From positions 11,596,740-11,660,739 of the forward strand of contig CM018038.1 of the NCBI GenBank assembly GCA_008638375.1: DNA of 64,000 nt, given 5' to 3'. Shown here one piece after another: positions 1 to 11,345 of this stretch (positions are counted from its first letter, which is position 1; the number at the start of each line of letters is the position of its first letter). Both the position numbers and the translations under genes were made by a program. The notes beneath the pieces were generated by a model. That model was not told the origin of the DNA, made no database searches, and saw only the letters and a program-made list of their open reading frames with translations. The DNA comes from Nyssa sinensis (taxonomy: Eukaryota; Streptophyta; Magnoliopsida; Cornales; Nyssaceae).

Positions 1-1403
1 TTTCAAACATCCAAAATTCTAAAGAATTAGGCTCCAAATATTTCAATCTATATATAGTCAATGCCACATCATAAGTCCTATGTTTTTTTTCCCTCCAGAA
101 GCACTAAGATAAACTAGGATTGAAATATTCAACCTCAAGCACTTTATCATATAGTTTGATGCATTGTAATTAATGCAAGAACCATAAAAAGATGACATAT
201 AAATATTTTAATTATTGGTCTTATTAAGAGTCTTTTGGATAATATTGTAGAATTATATTCTCTTAGAACCTTTTAGTGGTTTAAGTAGTGGATTTTGGGT
301 TTTACTATGTTATTATGATGGACAATATTATTTTGACTTGACAAGTTTGTATTAAGCCAATGAGTAGGTCAATTATTTTTCCCTCAACTGATAAATTAAA
401 GAAAAAAACTAGGATTTTCTTTTTCAAATCGCTAATTTAGAGTTCTGGAACATAACTGTCCTCTGTTTTAGCATGCATGTACCAAAACGGGGTTCAATGG
501 TAAGCATGCTCGTGCCCTACCTGACTTCCACCCTCCTATAACTGTCCTAGTATGGGCAGAGCAGCATGTTTCCATCCCTACTTGGGTTGCTATAAACCCA
601 ATCAATATTGGGTACAGTAAGGAGTATAGAGATCAAGTGTTTATGTGTTTCTATATCTAAATGTCAAATTTAGAATCCTTAATTATCATCCCCTACGAAT
701 GGAGAAATTCAACCCACCAACAGCACAGCCAATGAACAAGCATTTAAACCCAAGCAAATGAAGACAACAGGGCGTCAAAATTTAGGTTATCAAATACTCA
801 ACGTAGTGTCTAGCTATCAAGAAAACTACTAATCATGGGTTTGATGACCAGATGACTAGAGTAAGGCAATTGTTACAAAGGGCACGACATCCCTTGGCAA
901 GGCACACGTGCTTTTACAAAAGGGGGAGAGGGAGGCTTAGAGAGAGAGAGAGCTTATCAAAAATTTCAAAATTTTAATCTCCATCCAAAATCTCCTTACA
1001 AGGGCACACATCATTGTACGAAAGAGAGAGGGGAGACATGGATTTTTAGGTCATTTATTCTTTTCGTCTTATTTATGTATCAATGTAACAAAGTCTCTTC
1101 TTTTTTCCATTGTGAAGATTCCATGCCCCAAATTTTGAAAATGGCTTGCATAGCCTAATCCAAACCAACTAGCACCAAAATGCAATTAGAGAAATGCAAC
1201 CAAATGCTACCACTCTACACCCTGCAGTAGTAATCATGGGAGTTGGGTCATCATTTAAAGGCACACCTAGGTGCAACTCCCAAGGTGCACCTATAGCACG
1301 ATTTATTTCCTAGAGGGCGGTGCTGCAAATTCACTAGAATCACTTCAACAACACACTATCGATATACCAAAACATATTAACAGATCCAGACTGATTACAA
1401 ACG

Positions 1404-1447
<44 letters not shown>

Positions 1448-1568
1448 TTGATTACAAACGGTTATATGAGAACACAATTGTATAAAAACACGTGTATATG
1501 TATAGCCAAAATAGGCAAGCATAAAAATTACACTTTAACCATCAGCGAAGATGAAATTGAGCACTTAC
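1..1568. other. Left flank, possible last intron of RPL30
   Basis: No coding block was recognised on either strand. I searched it for the final RPL30 exon (the GTACGKY...DPGDSDI region on the minus strand) and did not see it. The stretch is AT-rich with short GA runs near 935-955 and 1023-1032, and a TA microsatellite at 1406-1445 that creates spurious Tyr-Ile reading frames. If RPL30 is intact, this is part of its last intron. Confidence 0.6.
1406..1445. repeat. (TA)n microsatellite
   Basis: About 20 uninterrupted TA units. It lies about 120 bp past the third RPL30 exon in transcription direction. Confidence 0.95.
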
Positions 1569-2021
1569 TTCCATTGTAATGGTGAACCCCAACCTTCGAA
1601 AGCATTGCATAGTACTCGATCTCGGATTTCCGCAAAGGGGGGCAATTGTTTGAAATTAGTATCAGTTTCCCTGTAATTAGCCGAGAAATAACAATTACAA
1701 AGAGTTTTTTTAGACGTGAATATCGAATCAATCACAGATAAAAACAAAAAATCAAAAAAAAAAAAAAAGTGAAAGTGAGAATAAGAAAATGAGAATGATC
1801 CACCTTTGGAACTTCTGAGGGACTTGAGCACAGTTTTGTACCCGAGGGTATACTTGCCGCTCTTCATCACAAGAGCGAGCCTGTTGTTGATACTCTCATG
1901 AGTCTTCTTCTGCAAATATTATAAACCACAAATGATTAAAGTTCAAAGCAAGCACACGCGCATATATATACACTGAGAGATTAATGAGATAAAGAAATAC
2001 CGTCTTCTTCCCCGCCGCCAT
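1569..2021 (-). CDS. RPL30: 60S ribosomal protein L30 (eL30), 3' exon not in window
   Basis: Cytosolic large-subunit ribosomal protein eL30. Three minus-strand exons join in frame: 2001-2021 (ATG, MAAGKKT), 1804-1909 ([16 protein letters not shown] through SLRSSK) and 1569-1670 ([20 protein letters not shown] through GVHHYNG). Each has GT/AG borders (donors GTATTT, GTGGAT and GTAAGT). The residues match the family closely over its first two thirds. eL30 is normally about 112 residues and these exons give about 76. The last exon, with the conserved GTACGKY and DPGDSDI segments, should follow in phase 1 but is not recognisable between 1 and 1568. It therefore lies beyond the left edge across an intron longer than 1.5 kb, or has been lost. 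The start is supported by the telo-box promoter just upstream. The identity is certain; whether the gene is intact is not. Confidence 0.9.
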
Positions 2022-2126
2022 GATCTTTACTTTGAATCGGAAACCCTCACAAGTTGCAACCACTTGCGGCAGTGAAGAGGCAGACAGTGGTGATCGGGAG
2101 GAAGTTGGGGATTAAACGACTCGAAT

Positions 2127-2257
2127 TAGGGTTTATTCTGCCAGCAATGTGGTGCGTTGCACGCGCAACTCACGTGAAATTAGTTGACTCTGTGAAACAG
2201 GGCCCAAAAAAATGGTTTATCAGAGATTCCACAAGGATGGGCTGGTCGATCGGCCCA
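2127..2257 (-). promoter_or_regulatory. RPL30 promoter: telo-box and site II elements
   Basis: Read on the minus strand, a telo-box AAACCCTAA lies at 2127-2135, about 105 bp upstream of the ATG. TGGGCC/TGGGCT site II motifs lie at 2201-2206, 2238-2243 and 2252-2257. This pairing is typical of plant ribosomal protein and other growth-linked promoters. A CACGTG G-box is at 2171-2176. The motifs are seen; their activity is inferred. Confidence 0.75.
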
Positions 2258-2307
2258 CTTGAAAATTCAACCGTCTCTAACAGTTTAGGCTACAAATGTT
2301 GTTTGAC

Positions 2308-2407
2308 GAATTAAAGCTAGCTGGCTCTTTCCTAAAGTAGAATTAAAGCTAGACGGCTCTCTCTTTCCAAAAGTAGAATTAAAGCTAAATGGCTCTTTCC
2401 AAAAGTA
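2308..2407. repeat. Three-copy tandem repeat, 32-36 bp unit
   Basis: Units start with GAATTAAAGCTA and end with AAAGTA at 2308-2339, 2340-2375 and 2376-2407. The middle copy has a 4-bp insertion in its CTCTTTCC segment. It lies just distal to the RPL30 promoter. Confidence 0.85.
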
Positions 2408-2913
2408 GGTCCCAGGACGATAAATGAATCGGATTGAATCAAGTGGAGTTCATTTGAGCTAATAAATGAATTGTTTAAGGTAAGTTTACAAAAATAAACA
2501 AGATTTGCGTTTGAATTTTACTTATTTATTTTTTAAATTAATTTCAAATAAATTTTTAATCAAACTGATCGCGAATCGAGTCGAGTCTGAGTAACTTGAT
2601 ATTTTATATAATATTAGATTATGTTTTTATTTAACGAATTGAGCTTGAGCCAAATTCAATAAATTAACAAAGATTCAAAATATGTTCAAATTTGACTTAT
2701 TTATCTTATGAGTTAATCTTAAACGAGTTTCTAATTAAGTCAAACTCAAATAGTTCAACTCATTTTACAACCCTACGATCCCTACCAATAGGATACATGT
2801 ATGTTTAGGAAGCTTCTGGCAATGCTCAAAAGTGTGTTTGAGAAAAAATAGTTGAAGTAATTTTTTAAATGTGTATTTTGTACATTTTAAAAAGTAAAAT
2901 TAATATAAAAAGG
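2408..2913. other. AT-rich intergenic DNA
   Basis: No gene recognised. It contains repeated short GAGTTTGA/GAGCTTGAG-like words (2440-2770) of the kind seen in old degenerate repeats, but no boundaries can be drawn. Confidence 0.5.
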
Positions 2914-3156
2914 ATAATGCTGGGCTTCAAACTAGGTAAAAAGAATCTTCTCATACTTACGTACGTGTCACAACCTTAATGCATCACACATGCATCAGAC
3001 ATGTATATCACGTGACTATTTAATTTTAATTAAAAAAATTAAGATTAAATAAAATTAAAAAGTATATGTGTATTACATATGTGGCAAATTATAGTTAAGA
3101 CACATGTATCCAGGTAGGAAGAGGTTTCTTGTACCGAGTTTGAAGCTAAGTATTGT
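2914..3156. mobile_element. MITE-like element, about 243 bp
   Basis: Left end ATAATGCTGGGCTTCAAACT is matched imperfectly by the reverse complement of the right end (AGTTTGAAGCTAAGTATTGT, 3137-3156), and the similarity continues inward for about 40 bp. The interior is AT-rich and non-coding. The target duplication is unclear, so the superfamily is not assigned. Confidence 0.65.
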
Positions 3157-3311
3157 CTAAATAAAAATATTTAAAGAAATTATTCTTAACCCTCTTTGTG
3201 AGTAAAATTGTTTACACAAAACTCCTTGTGATATAAAAGTGGACAATTTAATCTCTTAATAGAATAGTTAAAATAATGTAAGTTTTTATTATATGATCAT
3301 AGAAAACATTA

Positions 3312-3312
3312 A

Positions 3313-3345
<33 letters not shown>

Positions 3346-3350
3346 TGTGT
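3312..3350. repeat. Compound (AT)n(AC)n microsatellite
   Basis: AT repeat followed by ACACACAC and GTGTGT, just before the coding-like block at 3.4 kb. Confidence 0.9.
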
Positions 3351-3429
3351 ATAACGTATTTGTGTTCCTTCTTTTTTTTAAAAAAAATGTGGTATTTACA
3401 TATCTGTGTCGTGTTAACATCGTGTGTGT

Positions 3430-3635
3430 GCTTCTCTGGTTATAACCCGGAAATGGACTATTCTGGGCATATGTTTTCAAAAGCAGAGCATGGGACTATC
3501 AAATGGCATCACATAAATCAGGTAGTTAGGATGGCACAGAAGCATTATGCATGGTTTATTAGAAAGGTTTGGCCTATTACAGCAATGGAAGCACCTGGAT
3601 ACAATGTGTTTGTGGTAGACCCAAACAATACATGA
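3430..3635 (+). pseudogene. Unrecognised coding-like block (exon or gene fragment)
   Basis: About 68 codons read like real protein, from SGYNPEMDYSG through HYAWFIRKVWPITAMEAPGY and VFVVDPNN to a TGA stop. Composition is balanced (Trp, His, Pro, Gly present), unlike the low-complexity frames around it. Reading the frame further upstream enters T-rich and microsatellite sequence, so the true start is not here. It may be the last exon of a gene whose other exons I cannot see, or a captured or retroposed fragment. I do not recognise the family. There is no flanking poly(A) or target duplication that I can see. Confidence 0.4.
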
Positions 3636-4646
3636 ACCCATTTCTTGTTAACTCAGTGGACGTCTATCTAGAAATCCACTTGACACATATAATATTGTTT
3701 TGTTATAGATATAGGATCTACTGGAAGCTTCATATCATTGAATATTGATCATGTGCAATGAAGCACGTTATACATTAGGAGACACCATTATATTAATGTA
3801 TATAATTGATGTTGTTCTGTCCAAAATGATATTTGGCCGGTTACTTTTAAGGTAACGATTAAAGGATAATGTAAATTATTTGTGTTGTAATTAGAAAATA
3901 TCTCCCATTTCCTTCATTTTCATGGCACATGGAAACTTAAAAGATTTTAATTTTAGAAAACTTACCCCAGAAAGAAAATTTTTAATCCACAAGGACGGTG
4001 CCTTAGATTACTCATCTACTAGATACCTGCCACCTGTCTCAGTAGTCAGTAGTCAAACTTGTTTTTTGATTTCTTGTTATCTCTTTTTTCTACAGTCCCA
4101 CCGCCCAATCACTCCCCAATCAACCAAACAATCCACTAATGGACCAACCCTTTTCCAGGGCTGCAAGCTACTACCAGCTCCATTTGAAATTTTTACTGTC
4201 ACGTGGCCTCATATCAGCCCTCCAAACCCATCTCTTAGCACGTGTCATCAAGATATTCTAACTTTTTTTCCCCTGCTTTGGTATCATTTTTTTATTCCAA
4301 ACTTTTGGAGGGTCTTTTTCTATATACATAGCTCTCCAACTTTACTGTTTACTTTCAACTTTCGTGTACCTAAAGCATGAAATCCTCTTAAACACGAGTT
4401 ATTTAAATTTTGGAGTCCCACCTAGGTTTAAAGCTAATGTATTGTTTTTTGAGGAGATTCACGACCTTTATTCGTTAATAATAAGACTATATGGGAAACA
4501 GAATTTTGTAAAGAGCTTTTTAATTTTTTTGATAATCTCGAGTTGAGTTCATTGATCATTTGTGAAGATGGTGATTCCAAGAATCTTCATAGAGTACTTA
4601 GAGATTTTACATTCTTAAATACTTATCTCTTTTTACATTTTCAATC
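3636..4646. other. Intergenic region upstream of HIPP gene
   Basis: No gene recognised. Two ACGTG cores (TCACGTGG near 4200, GCACGTGTCA near 4240) resemble ABRE/G-box motifs and lie about 1 kb upstream of the HIPP start. The long frame at 3922-4380 is C/T-rich and not protein-like. Confidence 0.45.
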
Positions 4647-4746
4647 GAGCCATCTCTTAGAGTTTTGTAAAGTGTTAAAACTCTGAGAAGTTCTCAGAGC
4701 CATCTCTTAGAGTTTTGTAAAGTGTTAAAACTCTTAGAAGTTCTCA
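4647..4746. repeat. Tandem duplication, 2 x 50 bp, each with a hairpin
   Basis: 4647-4696 and 4697-4746 are nearly identical. Each unit holds a perfect 8-bp inverted repeat, AGAGTTTT...AAAACTCT, with a 10-base loop. It sits about 450 bp upstream of the HIPP start codon. Confidence 0.9.
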
Positions 4747-4899
4747 AAGGGGTTAGAGAGCATCCCATGGAATCTTTTTCTTTCTAGGTTTTTTCTATAG
4801 CAGTAAGGAAGGAATCCCCACGTCAAAGAGAAGTTTCTACGTGAACCCCACTTCCTTATTTTATGCATGAGTAAATATATTTCACAGGCCCAAATAATT

Positions 4900-5197
4900 T
4901 GGTGTCTATATATATCCTCAAGTAACCTCTTCTCTTGTCATCCATCAGCCTCTTCTCTCTTCACACTTCTCCCTTGCATTTTTTCTGCACCTATTTGAAA
5001 CAAAAAGAGTTTATGTGTAGTCCTTCTCAGCAATCTTAGTGATATAAACTGATCTTTGGCTTTGTTTCTTTCAGTCAAGAGTCCATCCGGCCTGAAGCTT
5101 ATCTTGAAGCTTTTGTATTAATTAATCGGGTTTCATATCTTATCCTCTTATTACAACAGCTTCATCCAAGTTCCAATAGTGATTAAAAGTGGAGAAA
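4900..5197 (+). promoter_or_regulatory. Core promoter and 5' leader of HIPP gene
   Basis: A TATA-type sequence CTATATATAT at 4907-4916 is followed by a CT-rich leader (4928-4980) and no further strong TATA box before the ATG at 5198. The transcription start is inferred, not seen. Confidence 0.5.
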
Positions 5198-6068
5198 ATG
5201 GGAGTCACAGGCACTTTGGAGTATTTCTCTGAATTGTTAAGTAGTGTCAAGAAAAGCAAGAAAAAGAAGCAATTCCAGACTGTAGACCTCAAAGTCAGAA
5301 TGGATTGTGAAGGCTGTGAACTTAAAGTCAAGAATGCACTCTCGTCCCTCAAAGGTATAAATTTTGCCTCCTCTCACTTCTTCACTTTGCTCTATAGTGA
5401 TGATGCCTCGTAGCTTTTGGTAACACATAGGTTTTTTTAAATATATTATTATGGTAATATATCTATTACTTAATATAATTAGGTGTTCGTCAACCTGTTT
5501 CTCTTACTTGGTTCCCTCCTGCGGATTACATATATTTTTTTTTCTCTATTTCCCAAAGCCTCTTCTCAAATGAGATTAGGTGGTGTGGTGAGCTCCACAA
5601 AATTTAAAGGAGAATTGCAAACTTTTGTCAAATGAGTTTTTACTTTTTTCTTTGATAAGCCTGTGCTGATAAGGGGTTACCAGCTATATTTATCTATATA
5701 TAGGTATATAATTCTCGTGTAGCAAAAAAGAGGTATATTAAAATTTTCATTCTTTTTATATTGGGCATGCAGGAGTGAAATCAGTGGATGTGAACTTGAA
5801 GCAGCAGAAGGCATCTGTAACAGGATTTGTTGAACCCAAAAATGTGTTGAAGAAGGCTCAGTCAACTGGGAAAAAGGCAGAGCCTTGGCCTTATGTTCCA
5901 TACAACTTGGTGGCTCATCCGTATGTTGCTCAGGTTTATGACAAGAAGGCACCTCCTGGTTATGTCAGGGGTACTGAAGACACTGCCATTACTACTTTGA
6001 GCACTGTAGAAGAACAGTACACCACCATGTTCAGTGATGAAAATCCTAATGCTTGCTCCATCATGTAG
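5198..6068 (+). CDS. HIPP: Heavy-metal-associated isoprenylated plant protein (HIPP)
   Basis: Two exons, 5198-5354 and 5773-6068, join in phase through a GTATAA donor and GCAG acceptor and encode 150 residues. Residues about 26-90 form one HMA domain (ferredoxin-like metal-binding fold). Its metal motif MDCEGC has Cys37 and Cys40. The C-terminus is CSIM, a CaaX box for farnesylation (residues 147-150). The N-terminal basic run KKSKKKK and the EPWPYVPYNLVAHPYV segment after the domain are typical of the single-HMA HIPP20-27 group, and the length matches that group. Such proteins bind Cd, Zn or Cu and associate with membrane or nucleus through the lipid; some are stress-induced. The ATG at 5198 gives the canonical MGVxGTLEY-type start. 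No defect is visible. Metal specificity cannot be read from the sequence. Confidence 0.95.
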
Positions 6069-6590
6069 ATAACCCACCAATGCGAAGTTAATTACCACTT
6101 AGTTATGTGTAGTTGATGAAAATTAATATACAATTATTAATTATAAAAAAAAAGGGCTTATCAGTGTTTTGATCATAATGGTGGTGATGGAATAGTGGGC
6201 TTGTGATGAGACATTTACAGGCCTCTAATCTTGTTATGTGTTAGTTCATTTATGGTGCTAGATTTTTATAATTTTAGTATTTTATTGGAGATTTAAGTGA
6301 ATTTTATTATATTACTAAAATTAATGATGAAATTATTAATAGCCTTGGCCAGGCTATAGCCCTAAACTAAAAAAAAAAAGTTCATACATGTAAAATTTTG
6401 ATCATTTTCAAACTATCCCTCTAAAATTTTGACACACTCCAATTTTTGCCTTTCATTTCTTTCATTTTTCATCAAAAATTTTGTCCTACTGTAATTTTAC
6501 CCATCATTCTTTCATTTTTTACTTCAAAATTTTAGTCCATTCCATCCCAAAATTTCACCAAAATTTTCTAACCCCACTAATAATTTGTAT
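6069..6590. other. HIPP 3' region and AT-rich DNA
   Basis: The likely 3' UTR runs from 6069 to somewhere near 6150-6300, with AATAAA-like words (AATTAATA near 6122, TTTTAT runs). After 6340 there is T-rich non-coding DNA without recognised genes. Confidence 0.4.
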
Positions 6591-6599
6591 TGGACCCTC

Positions 6600-7060
6600 G
6601 ACTAAAATCATAAAGGAACAACTTTTCGTTCATTTGAAGATGATGTAAGTTGTTTTTTTATTTGATGGATCAATCAGAGGGTATGCTGTGTTAGGTGGTT
6701 GTCATGAATTCGCTAAATTCTTGATGATCCGTTTGTGACCCGAGACCACCCGAAAAAAAGGCAATGTGTGGGTATTATCTTTTAGGGTTTTGAAGGAGAA
6801 AGGTGAGCCGTCGTTAGGGAATAAGGAGTTTCAGGTTTTGGAAGTTTTTGCTCTTTGTAATCTCTTTGATACATAGTGAACTGATCATCGTTGCCCGTGG
6901 ACGTAGACATCTTACCGAACTACGTAAATCTTGCGTCTTCTCTGTTCATTTTGTTTTATTTTTGCTCATTTGAAATCGATTTATTATTTGTTTGATCGCT
7001 TTCACACAACATGCCGAGCCACCTTACGGGCACCAGACAAAGTTTCTCTCTCTGTCACAG
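6600..7060 (+). mobile_element. Copia-type LTR remnant
   Basis: The segment around 6888-6960 has the widely conserved Ty1/copia LTR arrangement: GCCCGTGGACGTAGACATC, then CCGAACTACGTAAATCTTG, a TCTTCTCTGTTC stretch and a T-rich end near 7000. This is the R/U5 part of a plus-oriented copia LTR. No internal coding domain or second LTR adjoins it, so it is a solo or truncated LTR. Outer limits are approximate. Confidence 0.6.
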
Positions 7061-8229
7061 TCGGATATATCTTTTAAGTTCTAATTGTGAATAATTGGCA
7101 CAGACAAAACTCAAGTTTGAGATATTTGAATTTTGTTATTAACATTTTTATTGTTTGGTCACACCAAGTTGATGTAAATTTTCTTAGGCTTGGAATCAAT
7201 TTGTTAAAGTAATATGCGTAAAAAAATATTATACATAAAATATTGATGAGATGCTATTTTGAAATGAGAGACAATAATTAAATTTTTATAGAGTCCAATA
7301 ATTTTAAAATTACCGCAAAAGATATCAATCCAGGGTAACATGTCACGTCAAACATCTAACCATTTACAATCAAATGAGGAATTATTGAATAGGTCTAATA
7401 TTGCACGTATTAATGTACTATTTTAATAATACTCTATTTTATATATATATATATATATATATATTACGTTTTACTAAAAAGAATAAGTCCTATTATACAT
7501 GATATGATATCAGATCGTTAAATGAGCACATTATCATTTCACTGTACCAATCACATTCAAAAAATTTCCAAAACTAATACCTCTGACGAACATCACAAAT
7601 CCTCAAATTTGATGTCTCAACTCAGCTTTTTATCTTACAAAAGACGGACAACAAACTTTTCAAAATATGTCAAATTTGTTACCTAGTTTGAGAGGAAACA
7701 AACTAATAATTTGCCAAAAAAATTTGTAGGGTCCGTAAGTTGCTATCAGTTTCTATTTTGTAGTAAACTAATTTATTTTTTATGAAAATAGATAGAAATG
7801 AGGTGATTAAAATTGGATTTGGATAATTTCCATTCTATTTCTCTCCCCATTTTCTTCCATTCCAATCCTATTTAATTTTTTAATAATTTATAAAAGTAAG
7901 CCCATACCACGTAAAAGAGGAAAATGAAATGAAAAGAAAAGAAAATGAGAGAAAAATGGAATTGAGAGGAAATGAGCCTAATCTGTAAAAATTCTTCTTT
8001 TTTTACGACAGGGCAAAATCCGAGTTTCATATTGAACATGCACATAGAATACTTCACCCCTCCCTATCGTTATACTTAACAAAAAAAGGTAACCTAATAT
8101 TTTTACTAGACAAATGATATAAGAAATATAAAATAATAAAAATTGCATAATGAATATGTTGGCAATTCTTGGAAGAACAAACAGCCGTTTTGTAATTTTA
8201 TGAACCGTGAACCAAAAATAATGTATGAG
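7061..8229. other. AT-rich intergenic DNA
   Basis: No gene recognised. It includes a TA microsatellite at 7441-7465 and long A/T-rich stretches. Apparent minus-strand frames at 7872-8247 are Phe/Leu/Ile-rich and not protein-like. Confidence 0.55.
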
Positions 8230-8468
8230 TAATGCTATCCATACCATAAAATTTTATCAAATTTTCTTATTTGTTGACGTGGTTGTTCGGATGCTAGTCA
8301 ATTAAGCCTCTTGATATTGCAAGTGCTAGTCAATTAAGCTTTTCAGTGCTAGTCAATTAAGCCTCTTAGACTCACCTGACATGACTAGTACCAAGAGGCT
8401 GAAGCACTAAGAACAGGTATGTCAGTAGGTAAATTTTTTGGTAAAATGTTAATGTAAGGATAGTATTA
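8230..8468. mobile_element. MITE-like element with internal 15-bp repeats
   Basis: Left end TAATGCTATCCATACCATAA pairs with the reverse complement of the right end (TAATACTATCCTTACATTAA); the terminal inverted repeat is about 30 bp with mismatches. Inside, GCTAGTCAATTAAGC occurs three times (8293, 8325, 8348). There is no coding capacity. The superfamily is not assigned because the target duplication is unclear. Confidence 0.65.
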
Positions 8469-8576
8469 TTATAGTGTGACATTATCTGGGAGGTTCTTTC
8501 CAAACTCGATATTTGAACAACATAACGGTGCTCACATATGGGGACGATGGAGTAATTTAAAAAATTACATAAGGTA

Positions 8577-8840
8577 TTTAAAGTAAACTACAGTTTAATA
8601 TTTAAAGTAAACTAAACTGTAAGAGACAAAAAAAAAAAAATGGTCATTCATGTCTTTCTAAAAAGACGGTCATAAGTTAAGTCTCACTTTCTATTAGAGA
8701 AGTATGAATATTAAAAGTAAACTACAGTTTAATATTTAAAGTAAATTAAACCTAAGAGAAACAAAAAAGTTGGTCATCTATGTCTCTCCAAAAAGGTGGT
8801 CATGAGTTAAGTCTCAATAAGGAAGTGTGAATATTAATTT
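8577..8840. repeat. Imperfect tandem duplication, about 133-bp unit
   Basis: Two units share AAAGTAAACTACAGTTTAAT, then a poly-A/GTTGGTCAT block, then GGTCATGAGTTAAGTCTCA-like sequence, starting near 8582 and 8715. Confidence 0.75.
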
Positions 8841-9201
8841 TTATCCAACTGTGGCTAATAGAGTTTTTTTAAGACTCTTAATTTTAAATTATAGTAGTAT
8901 TTGATATATTTTGAATAAATCTTATCTTAGATAAAAGTTGAGTAATTAATTATTAGTGAGTTAAATTAGTATAATTAATTTAAATGAGATTAAAAAATTT
9001 AATTGTATTAAGATTAGAATTAATATATTATATATACATGGTTTCTGTTACATTATGTGTAAGCTACAAAATTAATAGGGTGATAAAAAAATATAGAGAG
9101 CAGTGAGGGAGTTGTGACCGAATAGAGAAGGCCAAGGGATTATGTTAAAAGAATGTCAGTGTAAAGGTGGGCTTACACCTTAGTTTGGATTTTGGCGTTG
9201 C

Positions 9202-9236
<35 letters not shown>
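9202..9236. repeat. (AAT)n microsatellite in left LTR
   Basis: About 11-12 AAT units. The right LTR has only about 4 units at the same place (12236-12250), so the array grew after insertion. Confidence 0.9.
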
Positions 9237-9237
<1 letters not shown>

Positions 9238-9829
9238 GGTGCTTCTCCTTTGATTTAACGTGAGTGTTTTGTTCTTAAAATTTATATTTATAAGTTTTGT
9301 GATCTCGATTTAATAATTGGTATTAACGTGAGTGTTTTGTTCTTAAAAATTATATTTATAAGTTCAGAGCGATTTTAAATTATATAATTGGTATTAGAAT
9401 AGTTTTAGATTCTACATTTAGTATCAAAGCTAGTTATAATCTTAGGGTAATTCATCAGAGCCAGTTACAATCTTGAGATAATTTATCAGAACTAGTTTCG
9501 ATCCTGGAGCACTTTATCATAGCCAAGTTACAATCTTGGGATAATTTATCAAAGCTGCGAAAAAATAAGAGTTTGGCCTCGTTCCTAAATTATTGTAGGG
9601 AACTGTTGTTTTCGTGTTACTCAAGGTTGCAATCTTGAGTGTTTTGTTGAAGAATTGTTCAATTGAGACTCAATTATTGTTTGAATAAAAAAAAAGATCT
9701 TATGGGAGTACAAATAATTGTGAAGTAACAAATAAATTCTTGTTTAAACGAAAGGGAGGCAAGCTTGATCAAATTAAAGAAAAAAATGAGGATAAATCAG
9801 ATTTTGAGTAAACCCAGGTATGTGATTTA

Positions 9830-11160
9830 AATAAATTGTTGATTTGAAATTATGGAGAAAGTTTTAGTGAGTGGACAACAATTTGAGATTTTGAAACTAT
9901 GTGGTGATAAATTGATGAGTGGTTATATTGTATTATACTCTATCTTAATGCTTATAATGTTTCTAATGTATTGAATATTGCACTGAAGCGTTTGTCAAAA
10001 GAGTTTTATGAGAAGAAAGTTAAATGGTTCTATCAAATAATAAGAAAGACAATACATTAGATACATTGAAATACTTTTGTTTGTAAACAAAACTATTCAC
10101 CATCACATAAGTTTTGTTATGATCTTATTTCGGCATATAAAAGACCATGAAACGGTAATGAACCTCCTATAAATAGATATTGGATGGTTGATTTTGAAAG
10201 AGACAAATTTGATGAAAATAAGGTGATTTATGATTCAAAATTATTTTCAGAATTTATTCCAATTTAGGATAATTCATATAATATCTTGAATTTAAATTCG
10301 TATAACATTGACTGATTTGTAAATAATTATGAGAAAGAAATTATTAGTCGTGGGGATGGAAATATTTTGGAGGTTAAAGAAGAGGAAACTAATTGTGAGA
10401 CTGAAAGTTTGGCTTTGGCTCATAAAGATGAAAATTTGAATTTGTTAGAAATTTCTATTGGTGAGTTATGAAATATTAAAGAGTTATTCCAATCTATTCA
10501 ATTTGAAAACTTAATAGTTGAGAAAAGAGAAAATTTTTCAAGTTGTAGAATTGATGCAATTGAAAATTTTGGTCTTGCTACTTTCTTTGATATGTCAAAA
10601 ACTTTGGAATCAAAACATGGTGAGATTAAAGAACGATCCAATCCAGAATTTGTTGATTTTATTGGTATTGCGAATTTTACCACTCAAGAAATTGTTGATT
10701 TTGTGGGTATTGAGAATTATATTTACTCGATGCTATGTTGATTTTGTGAAGACGAAATTTTTAGAATTTCAAGGTTTTTTGGGAATTGAAAAGTCTAAGT
10801 TGCTTGAGAATTATGATTTCATCGTTGTGTATAAATTCCTCATATTTGGTTACAATAATAGTTTAAATTTTAATAATCTTGTTGCTATAAATTTTATTCG
10901 AGACGAAGATTTTGATGTTCTGAAATTTTGACAGGTTTTGTATCATTATGATGGTGAAATTATTGGCATGGATGATTATTTTGCTAATTTTAATTTTAAA
11001 TGGGTGAGTATGGATTCGTTATTTGATTGTGTTGAACAAGTTGAGAAATTGTATGCCAAGTATAAGATTTGACCACATTCGCGTGTGAAAATAAAGATTG
11101 ATGATTGTTCCAAATTGTTGTCGCACAAGTTTTTTTACAACGACAGAAATTACATTAAAG
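9830..11160 (+). pseudogene. Decayed internal reading frame of the 8.9-12.3 kb element
   Basis: Frames broken by stops read as acidic, Asn/Glu/Phe-rich protein. The longest coherent part is about 10350-10730 (for example EVKEEETNCETESLALAHKD and ESKHGEIKERSNPEFVDFIG). There is a weak resemblance in position to a gag-like product of a non-autonomous element. No zinc knuckle, DTG protease or YxDD polymerase motif is present. The function is unknown. Confidence 0.35.
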
Positions 11161-11345
11161 ATTCTTACTCATGAATGCGTTGGAAAGCTACTTTGGTAAA
11201 CTTGGTTTTAGGAAGACATTGTTGGCTAATAAAAGCAAACTAGTAAAATTTTAGTATGACTCTTAATTTTGAATCCTAATAGTATTTAATATATTTTGGA
11301 TAAATCTTATTTTAGATAAGATTTGAGTAATTAATTATTAGTAAT

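Noticed and set aside
2054..2314. 86-codon frame beside RPL30
   Set aside because: It runs through the RPL30 promoter (telo-box and site II motifs) and has no protein-like pattern.
3922..4380. 152-codon frame upstream of HIPP
   Set aside because: C/T-rich sequence giving Ser/Pro/Phe/Leu bias and no known motifs; more likely non-coding upstream DNA.
4647..4746. Hairpins considered as a microRNA precursor
   Set aside because: Arms are only 8-9 bp, far shorter than plant microRNA stems.
8293..8362. A 15-bp word repeated three times with short spacers, CRISPR-like at first sight
   Set aside because: It lies inside a MITE in plant nuclear DNA, the spacers are short and unequal, and no cas-like genes exist.
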